In this document: positions 11,704 through 25,400 of the stretch, one piece after another
Layout of the letters: each line of letters opens with the position of its first letter
How positions within the stretch are numbered: position 1 is the stretch's first letter
Source: Odontesthes bonariensis
Taxonomy: Eukaryota > Chordata > Actinopteri > Atheriniformes > Atherinopsidae
Length of the DNA stretch: 64,000 bases
NCBI RefSeq assembly: GCF_027942865.1
Contig: NC_134510.1
Location: 28,685,163-28,749,162, forward strand
Direction of reading: 5' to 3'
The notes under the pieces: model-generated
The model's input: the letters and a program-made list of their open reading frames with translations, nothing else
What the model was told of the DNA's origin: nothing
Database searches by the model: none
Position numbers and translations under genes: made by a program

Positions 11704-14701
11704 CTCTCTCCCGTTGTAGCCTAAGAGAGCCAAACTTGCTCTCAGCTCCTCAACGGGAGACGCTGAAATATTAATCGCCACGCTCCAGCCGCAGACTAGA
11801 GAACACAATCGCTTCAAACTCCCACCCTAATGAGTGTGTTCATGAATGGCTAATGTGCACAGATGGGGGGCTGATGACTGGATGGATCGCAACGGGGAGG
11901 TGAGGGAGGGAGACGAGGAAAAGAGGGGAGGGGGGAAAGTGAAATTTCGGCAGCGCCCTGTGGTGGTGGTGAGGGGGTGACGAGGCATGCCATGACCTTT
12001 TAAGAGGCTCCTGAAAACTTAATTAAGGCTGGCCCCGAACTACTCCTTTCTTCCTTTAACTTCCTCTCCCACATATATTCATATTTTGCACACATTGTTT
12101 TCTGTGATCCCTCTTCCTCCCTCCTCCAAGGGTATACTGACTGTTTACCTACTTTCCCTTTGCATGTACAGCCAATGGACTTGATGTACAATACATTTCC
12201 AAGGATAAAACTTTAAAGTTATGTAGATATTTTTAACAAATACATCAGTTTCTTGGTCATGTTAATGCACGCACATATCTGGAAGCTGCAAAAAACAAGT
12301 GTAGATATTAAAACTGCAAGCGAAGGAATGTTTTTCCTCATCCCCTACATGGATACATCGAAAAGAAAAAAAACAGGATGCAACAAATAGAAAGAGTTTG
12401 GACGAGCAGGGTGGAAGAACAGGTTCACCTTAAACACAATGTACATTCACAAAAAAGTTGAATTACATTTCACTGACAGACTGAACCCACTGAATCCGAC
12501 AAAACATGGAGCACATATAGGCCAAAGCATCCTCGCAATTGGAGCTTGTTGTATTGAATGTTAATGTATCATGCACCTTTTATGGATAAACCTGACCTGT
12601 CTTTCACCCTGCTGATACATTCTACCTCATTATCTTCCCTGATCACTTCATCACCATTTCAAACAGCAACATCAGAAGCATCTTGAAAACTTGAGTACAA
12701 CAACAGAAATGCAGGTTAACACTCCTTCCCAGAAGACTCACCATTACCAAAGAGGCCACCTACGGATTAAGAGCACCCAGCGTGGAGACGCGTATACAGA
12801 CACACACCCTTGCATCAACATGCATACACACTCTGCATCTAATTAGAGGAGTGGGATGCTGTGACCTAATTCTAAACCTCTCTGTGGTAATCTGGATCTG
12901 CTTGCATTAGGACCTCATGGAAGAAGCTTCATACAGACAAGCATGGCAATGGAATGAAATTGATCAGCGGGTGCTGGTGGGTATGGATCCGTTTGAAAAT
13001 GTTGAGGGAAAGTTGGGGAAGCAGAAAATGAGACCAGCACTACAATGTGACCGCAGCATCATGTCATGTAAATCATACCAGAAATTTTACTTACATCTCT
13101 GATTTTGGTTAAGAAAATTTGAGATCTGTGAAGATGTGGAGTTCATATATGTTTGTCACAATCTAGCAGCATTACAAGCTATCTCATGCTTAATATTAGG
13201 TTAAAGATTTGAATTCTGAATGCTCGTTAAAAAATATTTGTTGAAAAAGTTAAGAGACTGAACTAACTCAGTCTTGACAGAATGGAGAGCTATGTTGCAG
13301 CTTCACTGTACAAGTTAAAACTGTTTTCATTACTCATTTACCTTCCAGCTTACATCTTGCTGATGACGTATTCAACGTCTCACTACATTTGTCACAAAGA
13401 TGTGATTTGATGTCTTGCTACATAATGGTGCACATATTCAACACTGTTATTCAACATTGCTTATAAGAAAGAAGGAGGGGTGGTCTAATGCATCAGTCTT
13501 TCAACTCTTGTGCTTGAGAACCCAGTTAAAGATCCCATCCCAGACAATATTATCCAATGTCCTTTCCCTTTTCTAGTTCCTTTTCTCTTACCAGTGGTTA
13601 GGGTTACTACTTAAAAACTATACGGTTAGGGTCCAATTTATTACACATGGTTAGCTTTAGATGTCACAAGATATACGAAATGGCTGGAAACATACATACA
13701 TTGTTTGGTGTTACACACTATAGAATAGGACTATTTCACCCCCTGAACCTTAATCCTCTTAGTTCCAGCAACATCTTGTGCCGTATCATTAACGGTATAT
13801 GTTCAATGCTCACCGATAGGTGTGAGTTTGCTTCCGTGCATCGTTTATGATATCAGGAAATTTTGTCTGGAGCTATAAAATTATGAAAATGTTTCATATT
13901 TACAGGGTCCATCTGTGATTTCACATCCAACCTGTTTGGTTTGAACTTTAAGGAGTTCATGAGGGATCCACGGTTTTATTTTGTGTGAAAATAGCTCAAA
14001 AAATTTATTATTGGTAGAAACTTTCAGTCATTTTGAGTATAGAATAAAAAAAATTACATATGTAGTCTAACGACCCATTTGTAAATGCGTGCTGCTACTT
14101 ACAGAAACAAAGTGATCATCAAATTCTGTGCAAAACATTTTAAATCCCTGGTGAGCAATTCTTAATTCCAAACCCTGTTATCTTTTGTGTCTTTATATTA
14201 AATTCTACCATGTGTACTTTGCAAAAATGCATTTACCATCATTCTCACATATTTACATGTGAGCACCACTGAGGGGTTCCGTTAGTGTGTAGAGATAGTG
14301 ACATACACAAAAACACACATCTGTCAGCAGCTTTGCATAAGCTGAGACAAGTATGTGTGGAGGTGCTACACCTCTATATGTTCTCTATGTGTATGTCACA
14401 GTACTCCTCGAAGAGGGCTGCAGCGTTTCCGCCTGAGCACGGCTGTCAGTGGGCATCACTCAGCCCTGCAGTGTGGCAGGACGCGAGGATCATTAGTGGA
14501 GACGGAAGGCACAAGAGAGGGAGCAGAATGGAGCAGAGTAAAGGCGGAAAGGAGAAAGAGGGGCAGCGACTGCGTGAGTCGGGCAGTACTACTTAATATC
14601 CGTCTTGAGAGCATTACACACACGGCAATGCACTTTCCTCTCAGTCACGCAATCACCCCACCGCAGAGACCCCAGCATGGTACCCTACTCTGTCATTTTC
14701 T

Positions 14702-14728
14702 CCCCTCTGTCATTCCCCTCCCCTCCCC
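14702..14728 (-). other. candidate G-quadruplex in foxo6 sense strand
   Basis: Four CCCC runs on the plus strand (14702-14705, 14715-14718, 14720-14723, 14725-14728) give the minus strand, which is the foxo6 transcript sense, the pattern G4-N1-G4-N1-G4-N9-G4. Three runs with single-base loops would favour a stable structure. It lies in a longer pyrimidine-rich (plus strand) region, about 14640-15060. Confidence 0.5.
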
Positions 14729-16518
14729 TCACCTCCACCCATCTCACCCTGTCTCACCCTGTGTCTCTGACGTATCCTCTATGCCCCTCCCTGTATCTAT
14801 CAAGCCACGCTCTCACTTAAGCAGGGTGTGTTGTAGCTTTTCTTTTCCCCAGCTCCAGATTTCCCTTCTTTTCTTTTTTTCCCATTTCAACCCTCCTCCC
14901 ATTTTCACCTACTCTGCATCACACAGCCGATCCTCTCCTTGCACTGAGCATCATTGCTACTTGACCTACTCTTAACCGTAGCAAGGTGAAACGACTGTTC
15001 TACACATGATACATAAGCTCTTTTCACTTTTTTTCCCATTCATCTCTCCCTGCATCACCAGCACTTCATCTCCTGTTGTATGGTCCAACAACCATAGGCT
15101 TATACATAGTTCACATTTGCCCATCAATTCATCTGACACCGTCACGATGTCACTCTCTTTAGTCAGAACCATCCTTTTGATCTCCTATTCCTCAAGGTCT
15201 GTGGCCTGTGCAGCAATGCCTCAAGCTTAATATCACAATCAACATGCATGACATTTTAAACAAACAGATCAGCCTCTAAAATGTTAGCTGTGTTAGCACA
15301 GGGGGCTAATTTGCCCCCTTTTACTGAGAAGATTTCCAGGTTCAGGAAATCCATTTGTCTGCATAACTGTCATGGCATTTATCATACACAGATTAGGCCA
15401 GGTCAGTAACACAACTGTCCCAGTAAACATCAATGAGTTTTGTGTTGGCACCAGCTGTGACGGCAGTTAAGTAGCTGATGACAACTGTATGCAATATCAT
15501 GACGCAAAGTAACCTGGCCAGATGCCGGGTCAGCTGAAAGACAGAGCTTTTGAATTCATGGAGTCAGATATGAAACTGACATGTGAGCATTCTCACACAA
15601 AACATGTGACTGATCAAGTGCAACGGGAGAGTGTGACAAGGCAAAAAATTAAACCACTGAGACCTTTTTTTGGGGAAATGAATTTTTTTTGTGTGGTGAT
15701 AATGACTCATCTACTTGTTTAATTGTTTCAATTTGGGAAATACAAATATTGCATATTGACTGGTGGTCTGGTTTCCCACGAACACGTCGAAGTATCCTTG
15801 GGTAAGATCCCGAATTCAACGTTGCCCCTGTTGTTTCCATTTGTGTGTGAATTTTTATTATTTAATTATTTTTTTTAAATCATAGTCAGATAACATCTCA
15901 ACTTTTGCCCTTTACCACCTCTGTCACTCACCTAATGCTTGCACACACACTCACATACGTTTTTCAAGAAGAACACTGACATCCAGCTCTGCAGCTTTCT
16001 TTCTCCCTCATACATACAAAGTCACCAGCATAAATTACAACCTTCCCCTCATTATAATTCTATGCATGCGACTTTGTAGATGTACAAAGGCAAAACAATC
16101 ACAAACCTCTCTTCAAACACACACAGCCTTGACCCCAGCAGCATCCTCTCAGTTGCCCTTGTGGAACCTCCTTGCCACTCATCCTAGATGTTGCCCCAGC
16201 CGGTCTTTGAGCACGGATCATTTGTAAGGATTTGAGAAAAGACTTCACTAAGCTGATTGGAAAGAGAAGGGGGCAAATTACCATTGCACAACTGTGTAAA
16301 AACTGTTGTGGGTTATGATTCGCCTTATGTAATAAATTGTGTGTATATGTGTGCATGTTCCGGCAATACAAGCCCTCCTCCCTCTCACACGGCCACTGCC
16401 CCACGCCATTTACCCATTTTGCCCTAATAGAGGGATCTTTTTTCGGAAGCTGTTATTGCATGCATTTAATTATTTATTTTGACGGGAAGCAATCTGGCGG
16501 CGAGTGAAGAGATTGGGA

Positions 16519-16547
16519 ATGTGTGTGTGTGTGTGCGCGTGTGTGTG
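16519..16547. repeat. (GT)n microsatellite, interrupted
   Basis: GT units broken by gcgc, in foxo6 intron 1. Confidence 0.85.
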
Positions 16548-17546
16548 GAGGGGAGGTGGGATTGGACAGAAAGGAGAAGCGGATTTGGTCATTGTAGTAA
16601 ATGCAAGTTTAAGTTTCTGTAACTATACAGTATGTTGATAGGACTTTTCATTTATGAGCAGTAGACACAAAACTTGCTTTGTGTGTGCACATGTGCATTA
16701 TATCTCAAAGAGCATGGCTTTCTGAGTGCAATGGGACTGCACTAATGGACACACACTTGAGTTGAAGTGTGTAGAGTGTAGCTGAAGTGCAGCCAAGTCT
16801 AGCTTCCAACCCTGCTTGGAAGCCCTATAATCTACTCTCTACTAATCTAGCTCTCCATTTTTCTCTCTTCTTCCCATGTCTTTATATCTCTGTCTTTATC
16901 AATGTAATATTTTCATCCCTCCTTCACCGCCAGCCACAGCCTCCCCTGTCTTCTGACAGTCTCCCTATTAAATCTTCTTATCCTGGTTCTGAAAATGAAG
17001 AGACGCAGAATTGTCGCTGGCTGTCTGTGGACTTCCCTTTTCTTCTTTGCTACCCCTCCCTGTTGTTCAGTGAGGAGAATGAAATAAGGGAAGACGACAT
17101 GTAACCACCAGTAGTCTTGACCTTTATCAGGCTTCAACGCCTGAGGCAGGATGAATGAGACATTAAGAAAATGACTGAGCATTATTAACCCCTACTTTCT
17201 AACACACACACATTTTGCCACATTATCTGGTCTGAACAATGGCTCTGATGCCTTTCAAGGTGCAATGGATCTAACTGTGAGTAACATGTAAACTGTGTCT
17301 GCAAGTCCAGCCTGATATTGTAAGCTCATACAGTTCAACTGTGATTGATCCCAGCATTTCTTTGAATCCCAGTTCACAGAACTGAATTGATGTTTCACGA
17401 TAATCCAAATGCCCAACTTCTTCAAATGGTCAGTCTCCAAGAAAAAAGATGGACTTGTGAGGGCCAAAGGCTAACCCTAACAGTTGCAGTTTTCACCAGC
17501 CTGTATTTCTAACGAGACATCAGCTCACTCTTTTCGGGGTTATTTG

Positions 17547-17558
17547 CACGTGCACGTG
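17547..17558 (+). promoter_or_regulatory. two abutting CACGTG E-boxes
   Basis: CACGTGCACGTG is two perfect canonical E-boxes head to tail, followed within a few bases by catgtgcatgtg. CACGTG is the site for MYC/MAX, USF, MITF and CLOCK/BMAL type bHLH factors. Function here is inference only. Confidence 0.4.
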
Positions 17559-17699
17559 ACTGACATGTGCATGTGTGGCCATCCCTCTACTCCAGTCAAT
17601 CAGTGAGGAGAGACAATTCCCCAAGTGACATTTACGGAGAAGAAAGAGAGCCATTTATCACTTTAGTTTTGGGATAATAAAAGAATGACTGAATGAGCC

Positions 17700-17700
17700 A

Positions 17701-17736
<36 letters not shown>

Positions 17737-18150
17737 GAGAGAGAGTGTGTGTGAGAGAGAGAAAAAAAAAATAGGCAAGAGAGGGAGACCGCTAAAGATG
17801 AAAAGGGGATTTCAAAAGCACATGAAAGAAGCAGGAGAAATAAGCGAGGCAAGAGGGAAATCAGTGATAAAAAGGCTACTTTGTGGGGAGGACTGTGTGT
17901 GTGAAATAAAACAAGGGAGAAGAGGAGGGAAGGGTGTGAATGATTGACAGTGGAATAGACAGCATGAAAAAGAAGGGTAGTGGGGAAAAAAAGCCTTGAG
18001 CGCGGGAAGAAAAAAGACAGAGACAGGAGAGGGATAGAAAAATGCTCTTGGCGCACAGTGAACACCAAGAAGAAAGAGCGAAAAGAGACGGAGATGAAAA
18101 AAAAGAGGTCCAAGAGAAAGACGGAAAGGTAAAGGAGACAGTCCGAAGAC
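17700..18150 (+). repeat. GT/GA microsatellite and purine-rich tract
   Basis: A (GT)n-(GA)n composite with an A run (17700-17771) opens about 450 bases in which the plus strand is strongly purine-biased and pyrimidines are sparse. Transcribed as foxo6 intron, the RNA would be pyrimidine-rich. Open frames seen on both strands here follow from the composition and are not genes. Confidence 0.75.
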
Positions 18151-18959
18151 AGAGCAAGGCAGACGTGCTAGGTTCATTCAGGGCTATGAGCAGACTTGGA
18201 GTTCAGGTCTCACACAGTCAGCATACTAAACACAGGACCCAGTGTCCTGACCCAGATTCATGCCAGTGACATACAAATTCAAAAACGGAAGAATTTCACC
18301 CCCTTGCATGACCCTAACGTATCTCAAACCTGAGCCTTTCCCCTTAATTCCAGCTGGTCTCAGTCACCCCATAACCTCGTCCAAATCCTGTAGCCTCCCC
18401 ATACATATGCTGGTTCTCCCACACAGATTTGCTCACGCATGGATTGCTTCACACTACAAACGTGCCGGGCAACAGAGTCATACATGTGGAGAGATTTCCT
18501 TCCAAAGCTTTTGGCTTTTTTGCATTACAGCTCAGCAGGGTCCTGACCATACAATACCTGATGTGACCTCTGCAGGTAAATCCATCAGCCAAGGGCGTGT
18601 GTTTCAGCCGCAGCATATCCACCAACCATTAGCATAACAAGCATCTTTCCTGAACATAACTCTTGCTACTTCTCCTCTCTAACACCTTCTCCTTTTTTTT
18701 TTTTTTCCTATCCACCTGCACCAATCAGTCAGCATTAACTACATTTCCCTTTGTGAGGCGGCTGCTTCCATCACTTAACGGTACCGCCAAGCTCAGGTAA
18801 ACTGATCGCTGGCCCTTACATGCTCCACTTTCCCCTCCCACAGTCCTCTGGCCCCTGACAGGGGCTTGATGGACAGGCGCAAAGAAGCGATGTACCTACA
18901 AGCACATGGCTGCCGGGAAGGATCCAGAGATGAAGCGTTTTGAAATACACCATTTATGT

Positions 18960-18971
18960 TGACGTACGTCA
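18960..18971 (+). promoter_or_regulatory. palindromic CRE-like element TGACGTACGTCA
   Basis: A perfect 12-bp palindrome built from two TGACGT half-sites facing each other, as in a CREB/ATF site with a wider spacing than the standard TGACGTCA. It lies 20 bases before a long inverted repeat. Confidence 0.4.
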
Positions 18972-18991
18972 TCTCTTTTTCAGGGACAGAC

Positions 18992-19039
18992 ATGGCTGTG
19001 TGCACGCACATAAACCCGCATGCGCATGCACACAGCCAT
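18992..19039. repeat. 48-bp near-perfect inverted repeat
   Basis: Arms ATGGCTGTGTGCA (18992-19004) and TGCACACAGCCAT (19027-19039) are perfectly complementary over 13 bases. Pairing continues inwards (19006-19007 with 19024-19025; 19009-19011 with 19020-19022) around an 8-base loop. Much of it alternates purine and pyrimidine, the pattern of Z-DNA-prone sequence. The stem is too short for a typical pre-miRNA hairpin. Confidence 0.8.
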
Positions 19040-22000
19040 CAATCCCTTGCATACAGGAAGAGATATCAGACGAGAGAAAAATTGAATTAGGAAATACGGG
19101 CACTGTGATTTGTGGGAAGCCAGTTTTGAGGCCGGGAGAGAAATACAGCTTGGAGCACACTTCATCTTACAGTGCGAGCAAAGAGGAAGAAGCATCTGTG
19201 TTGTTTATCTAAAGCCCCCGCCCATCTAGCTACAAAGGCTTGATTTGAAATATTCATATACATGTATGACAAGATCAGGCCCATTATGTTGATCTCTCTC
19301 TGCAGGGCTTCACTGAATGGAAACCCATCAGTCAGTGTAAATTATGAAGACAAGATACATTACATAAGCCTATAGATGAGTATAAAGAAGGTACTATTGT
19401 AGCATGATATCAATCACGTTCTACAGTATCATCAGATGATAATATGATATGGAAAATTTCAAGGATAAACCCACCATTATAATAGATCAAAAGCCTATAA
19501 TGAAAGAAAAACATATTAGGGTTTATGTAGTGTACCCCATTGGGTATTAGTGTTCATATTTCAAAGGAATCTGTTAGTAGACACATGGTACTTCAATTTG
19601 ATAATGAGGCAAAAACTATTACCAACAAGGGCTGCACTTGATAATCATTTTACTTGTGGCTAAGTGTTAAGCTTTTTAAATTTTTTTCACTATAAATGAC
19701 AGATATGAATTAGTTTTTCTATCAGATCAACCAATCCTGTAATTGACTTATTGCTTTAGCACTACGACCTACAAGATCAACCTTTGTTTGCAGACAAATT
19801 TAAACATTCCACAGCGATGTCCAAAGAACACACGGTCTGCATCTAACTGGAAATATATGAAGCACATCTTTAATTACAAACAAAAATAGCATATTCATAA
19901 TATGTAAAAGTATTAAGGTGTATGTTAATATGGAGCAGGCTAACCAAGGGCAGTCTAGCTGTGCTAGTGGTGAGTACTGGAGACAGAGCAGAACAGAGTG
20001 GAGCAGAGCGGGCCCTGTGGTAGTGGAGAAAAAGACAGGGAGTCAACCCAGCGTGACTACCGCCTGCCTGAGTGGAGCAGCCTGCCTGCAATTAAGGTGG
20101 AATCAGGGAGAAATCTGCGCTGCCTTGATAATGAGCCTCGTCTGAATTATTAACGAGAGCTGTTCCCCCGGGACCCGGGCTCCCACTGAGCCCATCAGTC
20201 CCCCCCCCCCCACCCCATCATCACAACACAGCCACATTCACACACACATACTTACTCATAAAGAAAGAGGAGAGAGAAGCATCCACATTCGCATACACAC
20301 ACACACACACAACAGCAATCACAAAATATGCACATTGACACAGATGAGCAACAAGCATGCCTCAAGAGACTAAGTCCAAAATTTCAGGCATCATGACAGG
20401 TAACATGTTTTATTCACAGGTGAATATGTGGAGCCGTTTATAACATTTGCAGTACAAACATTTCTCTCGGACATGATAACTTCATTCACTTTTCCCTGTT
20501 TTAGAATAAGCTATTTGAGGATATTAGATGACTGAACAAAACAAAAATTCCAAAAATCCCACACAAACAAATCCTTTAAGCTGCGATTTCTTTTACTTAC
20601 CCTACGGGCTACTACTGAATCAAGCATCTGCAACAACAAAAGCCATTTCCTTTCCCCTATTATGTTGGACAGTAGCTAAGACATTTAATTGACCACCTAT
20701 TTTATGAGACATTTAATGTGCAATATGTAAAGTATTCAGTGGCATTAATCAAAAACATTTCTTTCTAATAAGTTTATTTTGGCAGTATTATTACTCCATG
20801 ACCAACTTCACTGACAGTGCTTGGGGTCATCAATTTTTTCTTGTTGAGCAAACGCTCAAAACTCGCAGACTGAGTAACAATTTTATCAATAGGATTACAA
20901 GTCACATGGATGCCAGTGTCATCCGAATGTGACTGGAGGGTAACCGAGAAGGAACACAGTGACTTTTAGCCTGATTTTATTGAAATGTGGTTTTTGTGGG
21001 TGCATACCGAGAACTTACTGTGCGTCCAGCTGCACTACCATTACATAGCCTTTCTCTGTTCCCTTCCCAGTTTCAATTTGGTTCCATGGAAATAAAAAGA
21101 GATGTGTTCTAATCACAGAGCAGTGCTTTAACACTTGAGGCCTCCCCCTCCCAATCAAATCTCCATGGCATCAAACTTAACACGGCCTAACAAAAAAAAA
21201 AAAAAAAAGCACACCACATTCCCCGCATCTGTGAATGGTTTTGCTTTTAAAAAAAATAAAATATAAAATCCAGGAGAGCTTACTAAACAGAGCCACACCT
21301 TCCATATGAGCAAAATGTTGAGAGTCAGACCAAGTTTCAAAACAAATCAGGTGGCACCACCACTGAAAGTCGCCTCTGCTCCTGGTCAGCCCCCTCTTCT
21401 CCCAAAAAATGATTCACCCCACCTCAGAACAGAGTGTTCCTCCATGGGTGGTTTGAGGAGGCACATGTGTTTTCTGCGAATGTGTGTGTCAGAGCCAGAG
21501 GGAATAGCGGCAGCCATCATCCTAAACAGTGCAATAGGAAAACACTAAACATTTTTAGCATTGCCTCACTAAGGGGAAAATAAAAGAGTTATAAATATGT
21601 CACCAAACAGAAATGCAGCAAGAAATGCAGAGCAAAGAGAAATACTTGTAGTAAGAAATCTGAGTAGAACATACAAATTAGTTCAGCCATGTCCAGTTGG
21701 GAACCTGATTGTCTCATCCTAAAAACAAAAACAAAACAAAAAAAGTATTTGAGCTGGATGAAATTATGCCTCGTTGATAATATCTCTATGATAATATGAG
21801 ATCGCTCTCAGATGAGTGGAGGCACACTGCTTGAGGCAGTCTGGATCACAGCTAAAGCTTAAAATCCTGACACCACAGCTCTCTTGAGAAAGACTCCTCA
21901 CCTCAATTGGCCCTTGTGCCTAAAACCACTAAGACAGAAAGAATGTATAGAATGTCTAATGGATAGACAGACAGCACATAAGTCAGCAGAGATAAAATAA

Positions 22001-22374
22001 GAGATAAAAACAGCATCTGGTATATGTAGTGATAAAAGAGACAAAAGTAATATCAAAACCAATTGATATTGTTTTTCATATTACTGTCTCCTGATTGCCG
22101 TCTCCCATATTTGAATGTGTGCCCATGCTTTGGTAAATCTGCATGTACATTAATCATTTGTGTGAGAAATGAACTGCCACGATTGCCTGAAGGCTACAGG
22201 GGGGGGAAGCAGTGAGAATGGGCTACTTGGCATGATTCAAGCTAAATATACTGCCTGAACCCAAACTGGCTCTAGGTGAAGGAGCCTGGGGAGATGTGAG
22301 GTGCTCATAATCCTGCACCATAAATCTATCCAGTGCACATCATATGCTCTCACATTGTGAGAGTGTAAGCACAT

Positions 22375-22402
22375 ATATGTTTGTGTGTGTGTGTGCGTGT
22401 GT
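22375..22402. repeat. (GT)n microsatellite, short
   Basis: Imperfect GT units in foxo6 intron 1. Confidence 0.8.
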
Positions 22403-25400
22403 AGCACTCTTAAATTGCTCTGCTCCCCTCAGCCAAGAAAGAGGATAAACTATGAATCAGCTGAAGTCTAGGATAGTTTCCAGTCTCCCCAGACTCCCCT
22501 ACGATCATCAAGGAACACAGTCATTTGGATACACACATGCAATGGACTCGCAAATCTACACACCTTGAAACTTCCTCAGTCAAACTCGCTCTCCTGCCAT
22601 ATATTTAACATTCATATCTCTCGTTTTTACCAAGTGTCTATCTGCTGCAGTTGCTGGAGCTAGGGGCATAGTGACAGGATTACAAGGGTCTGTCTGACTC
22701 TTTACCCATAAATCAATTAGATAAAGTGATATGATCTGGTCATGTTATAAATACTACTGCCTATGGAGATTGGGGGTTATGTGCTTTTAAAGATGATAAG
22801 ACAACACATATAACCAGAGACAGCTTTCCCGCTTTACTCAATATTTACCCAGAGGCAGTTTCTCTTTTCATCTAACTGCTACACATTTGCTGTCACTTTG
22901 CTTTTTTTTTTTTTTTTTTGTTCTTACAGCCATCTTTCTGGACTGGCTGATTTCTGTCGATAGAGGAGGCGCCATGACCTTTGCCCCGCCGACCCTACAC
23001 AGACCTTTACCTAAAGTCACTTTATAAATAACAGTCTAGTCTCTTTGGATTAAAGTGTCTGAGTGACTGCCTGGCACTCTTTGCGACCTGCTGCTCAATC
23101 CACTGGCATCTGACTGGCCCAAGTGCTGGAAAAAGCCCTGGCACTGTTAGAACACAGAAGGGAAACTATGCATATAAAGAAAGCAGACAAACATACTCCA
23201 CACAGTTGACATTGCACATACAGATGATATAAAGCGCTGATGTCCTAGAGGTATTTATCATACATTTCTTCTTTAATGTGTTTAACACACCAAAAGCATT
23301 TGTGCATTAAACATTTTTGTATCCCCTAACTACCCATGCTGGTATATACAATAAAGCAACCCCCCAGCATAACAATAGCATCATCTAAACCCCTTGAAGT
23401 TAATGAACTTCTAGATGCCTACAGGGCAATCCCGAGACCAAGTGTTACCCCACCATTAGAGGCATTATGAAGTCAAGAGCGAGACTACATATACCATTCA
23501 CTGCAGTGACATGCTGTCAGACCAATCAGCGGGCCAAAACACAGACGCCTATAGAAGCAGACAGCCCCTCCCCCAGCAGTAGCCCCCACAAAGACACACA
23601 CAGCACTACAGACCCTCATGCTTTGTTGCAATTGACATGCGACTCTCCCACGCATGCAGACTGCATCTACATGCACACATGGATGCTCGCATTCGGGCAT
23701 AATTGGCCTTGAAAACATAAAAGTATGCTTTCTCTATACAGAAGGATTCAGAATCGGGTTTTTAAATCTTAATTCAGGATCTTGCAAAATTCTGGGGTTG
23801 GAAAAGCTCTGCTAGAGTATGAAGAAATGGATGGTAGTGAAGCAACCACTAATCTACAGCACCCCGGTGGAAAGTATAACAGGGTCCACAAGAACACAAT
23901 TCTACGTATCCTCCCTCCAGTAAGGGGCCGATTAGAAAGCTGTGACCTCGGAATACTGGAGCCTTCCTAGAAGTCAAAAGCTATTAGGTATTTATAGGAG
24001 CTTAATGGTACTGTCGAAGTGCACAAGCTGACTATTACCCATCATCAAGCCTGTAGGCCTATAACATCCTTTTGAACAGTCAGGGCAGCAAAATGTGCTT
24101 TTCAAGATTTTTCCAGAACCTCTATTGGACTTAGGTATTTAGGTTTAAAAGGTTTATTAGCTTTTAAGCTGTTTTCCACAACCCGACCTCAAGCTTCACT
24201 GTCATATCTATGCCTCTTAATTTGAATTAATTTAATCAGAATTTTACTAATAGTTCTTTTATTGCCCACCCCCTCAAACTATATTGATATTTTTTGCTGT
24301 ATGGTTAAACAAATTAGTATAAAAGTAAGGTAGCTGCATCAGAAATAAGAGTTTTCTGTACTTTCAGGTGCAGCATTTCCACTGACTGTTTGGTTGGCTC
24401 ATTTAAGCCAGGCGCACATGTGACTCAAAAGTGTATGTTTACAATACCGCCCTGTCTCTGACCAAAACCAGGTCAGGCCTGTAACTGACATCAAGGATGC
24501 CTGCTTTAAACGACTTACCTAATCCCCCGTCATTACCTGGAATAGGCCCCATGTCTCGCTTGCGGCCTGAAAATAGCCCAGGACCTCAGACTGCCACTGT
24601 CAAACCCCACTAATTTGCAGTTTCATAAATAGAGACTGGGACTTTTAGGTAAAGAGGCCTCATGGTTGAAAAGTGTTGGCGCGAGAGCAGAGCAAATGAA
24701 ACAAAGTCTACCTGAAGACACACCTTAACAGTCAGCTAAATTTAATGGGACCGATTTAAAGTGTCAGTCAGGTGCTATGTGATTAAGACTGAGGCCAAAA
24801 GCAGAGACTCAACTTCAACTGGTTAAGAGTTTATGTTACATAACAGCAAAACAACAAGTTTTGACAAAGAACTCATTACCCTGAAAAATTAGTTCATGTT
24901 GAAAATGTGCCATCACACTGACTTTGACTGTTTATGATGAACGACACCTAAATTGTTCTGGATGAATCATGTTATCCTGTCAACTCCATCATCCTTCTCA
25001 TACTTAATAAGATACATTCAGCAAGAAACAATGTGCTTGAACAAAGGTACAGCTCGCCAATGAGAAATATTTTCTCAATCCTGACCAGCGTATTGCTCTA
25101 GATAAAGAAAACAAAAACAGACATATAGTACTTAGAATTACAAAGTGAAGAGTGTTGCAGCAAGATCATAATAGTCTGATGATGAATCCATATCGTACAG
25201 CCTCTACTTTATTTACCCTCTCACATACTGACATTAAATTGACTGCAATGCCAGATGCAAACTTAAGATCCAGTCTCAAGGCACAGCTCTGCAAAGTTAC
25301 ACCATCAGGTCAAGCACTGCTGCCCTACTAATCTCACTGCTCCCTCTCACTGTCTTCAGATGTCTATAATGAATTGAAAAAAGATGAGGCTGGGAGCAAA

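Noticed and set aside
11951-11966. CTCF-like CCACCACAGGGCGCTG on the minus strand in foxo6 intron
   Set aside because: Mismatch at a nearly invariant core position; too weak to annotate.
13440-13560. Possible old SINE head (ggggtggtctaatgcatcag)
   Set aside because: Only a loose likeness to an A box, with no convincing B box or body.
14355-14975. 206-codon plus-strand frame in foxo6 intron
   Set aside because: Composition is dominated by a pyrimidine-rich tract (Ser, Pro, Leu, His); no domain, splice context or codon bias supports a gene.
15300-15319. Small GC hairpin AGGGGGC-TAATTT-GCCCCCT
   Set aside because: Seven-base arms; expected by chance at this scale and without a supporting context.
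17658-18177. Overlapping minus-strand frames of 93 to 151 codons
   Set aside because: Produced by the purine-rich tract and GT/GA microsatellite; low-complexity Ser/Phe/Leu peptides.
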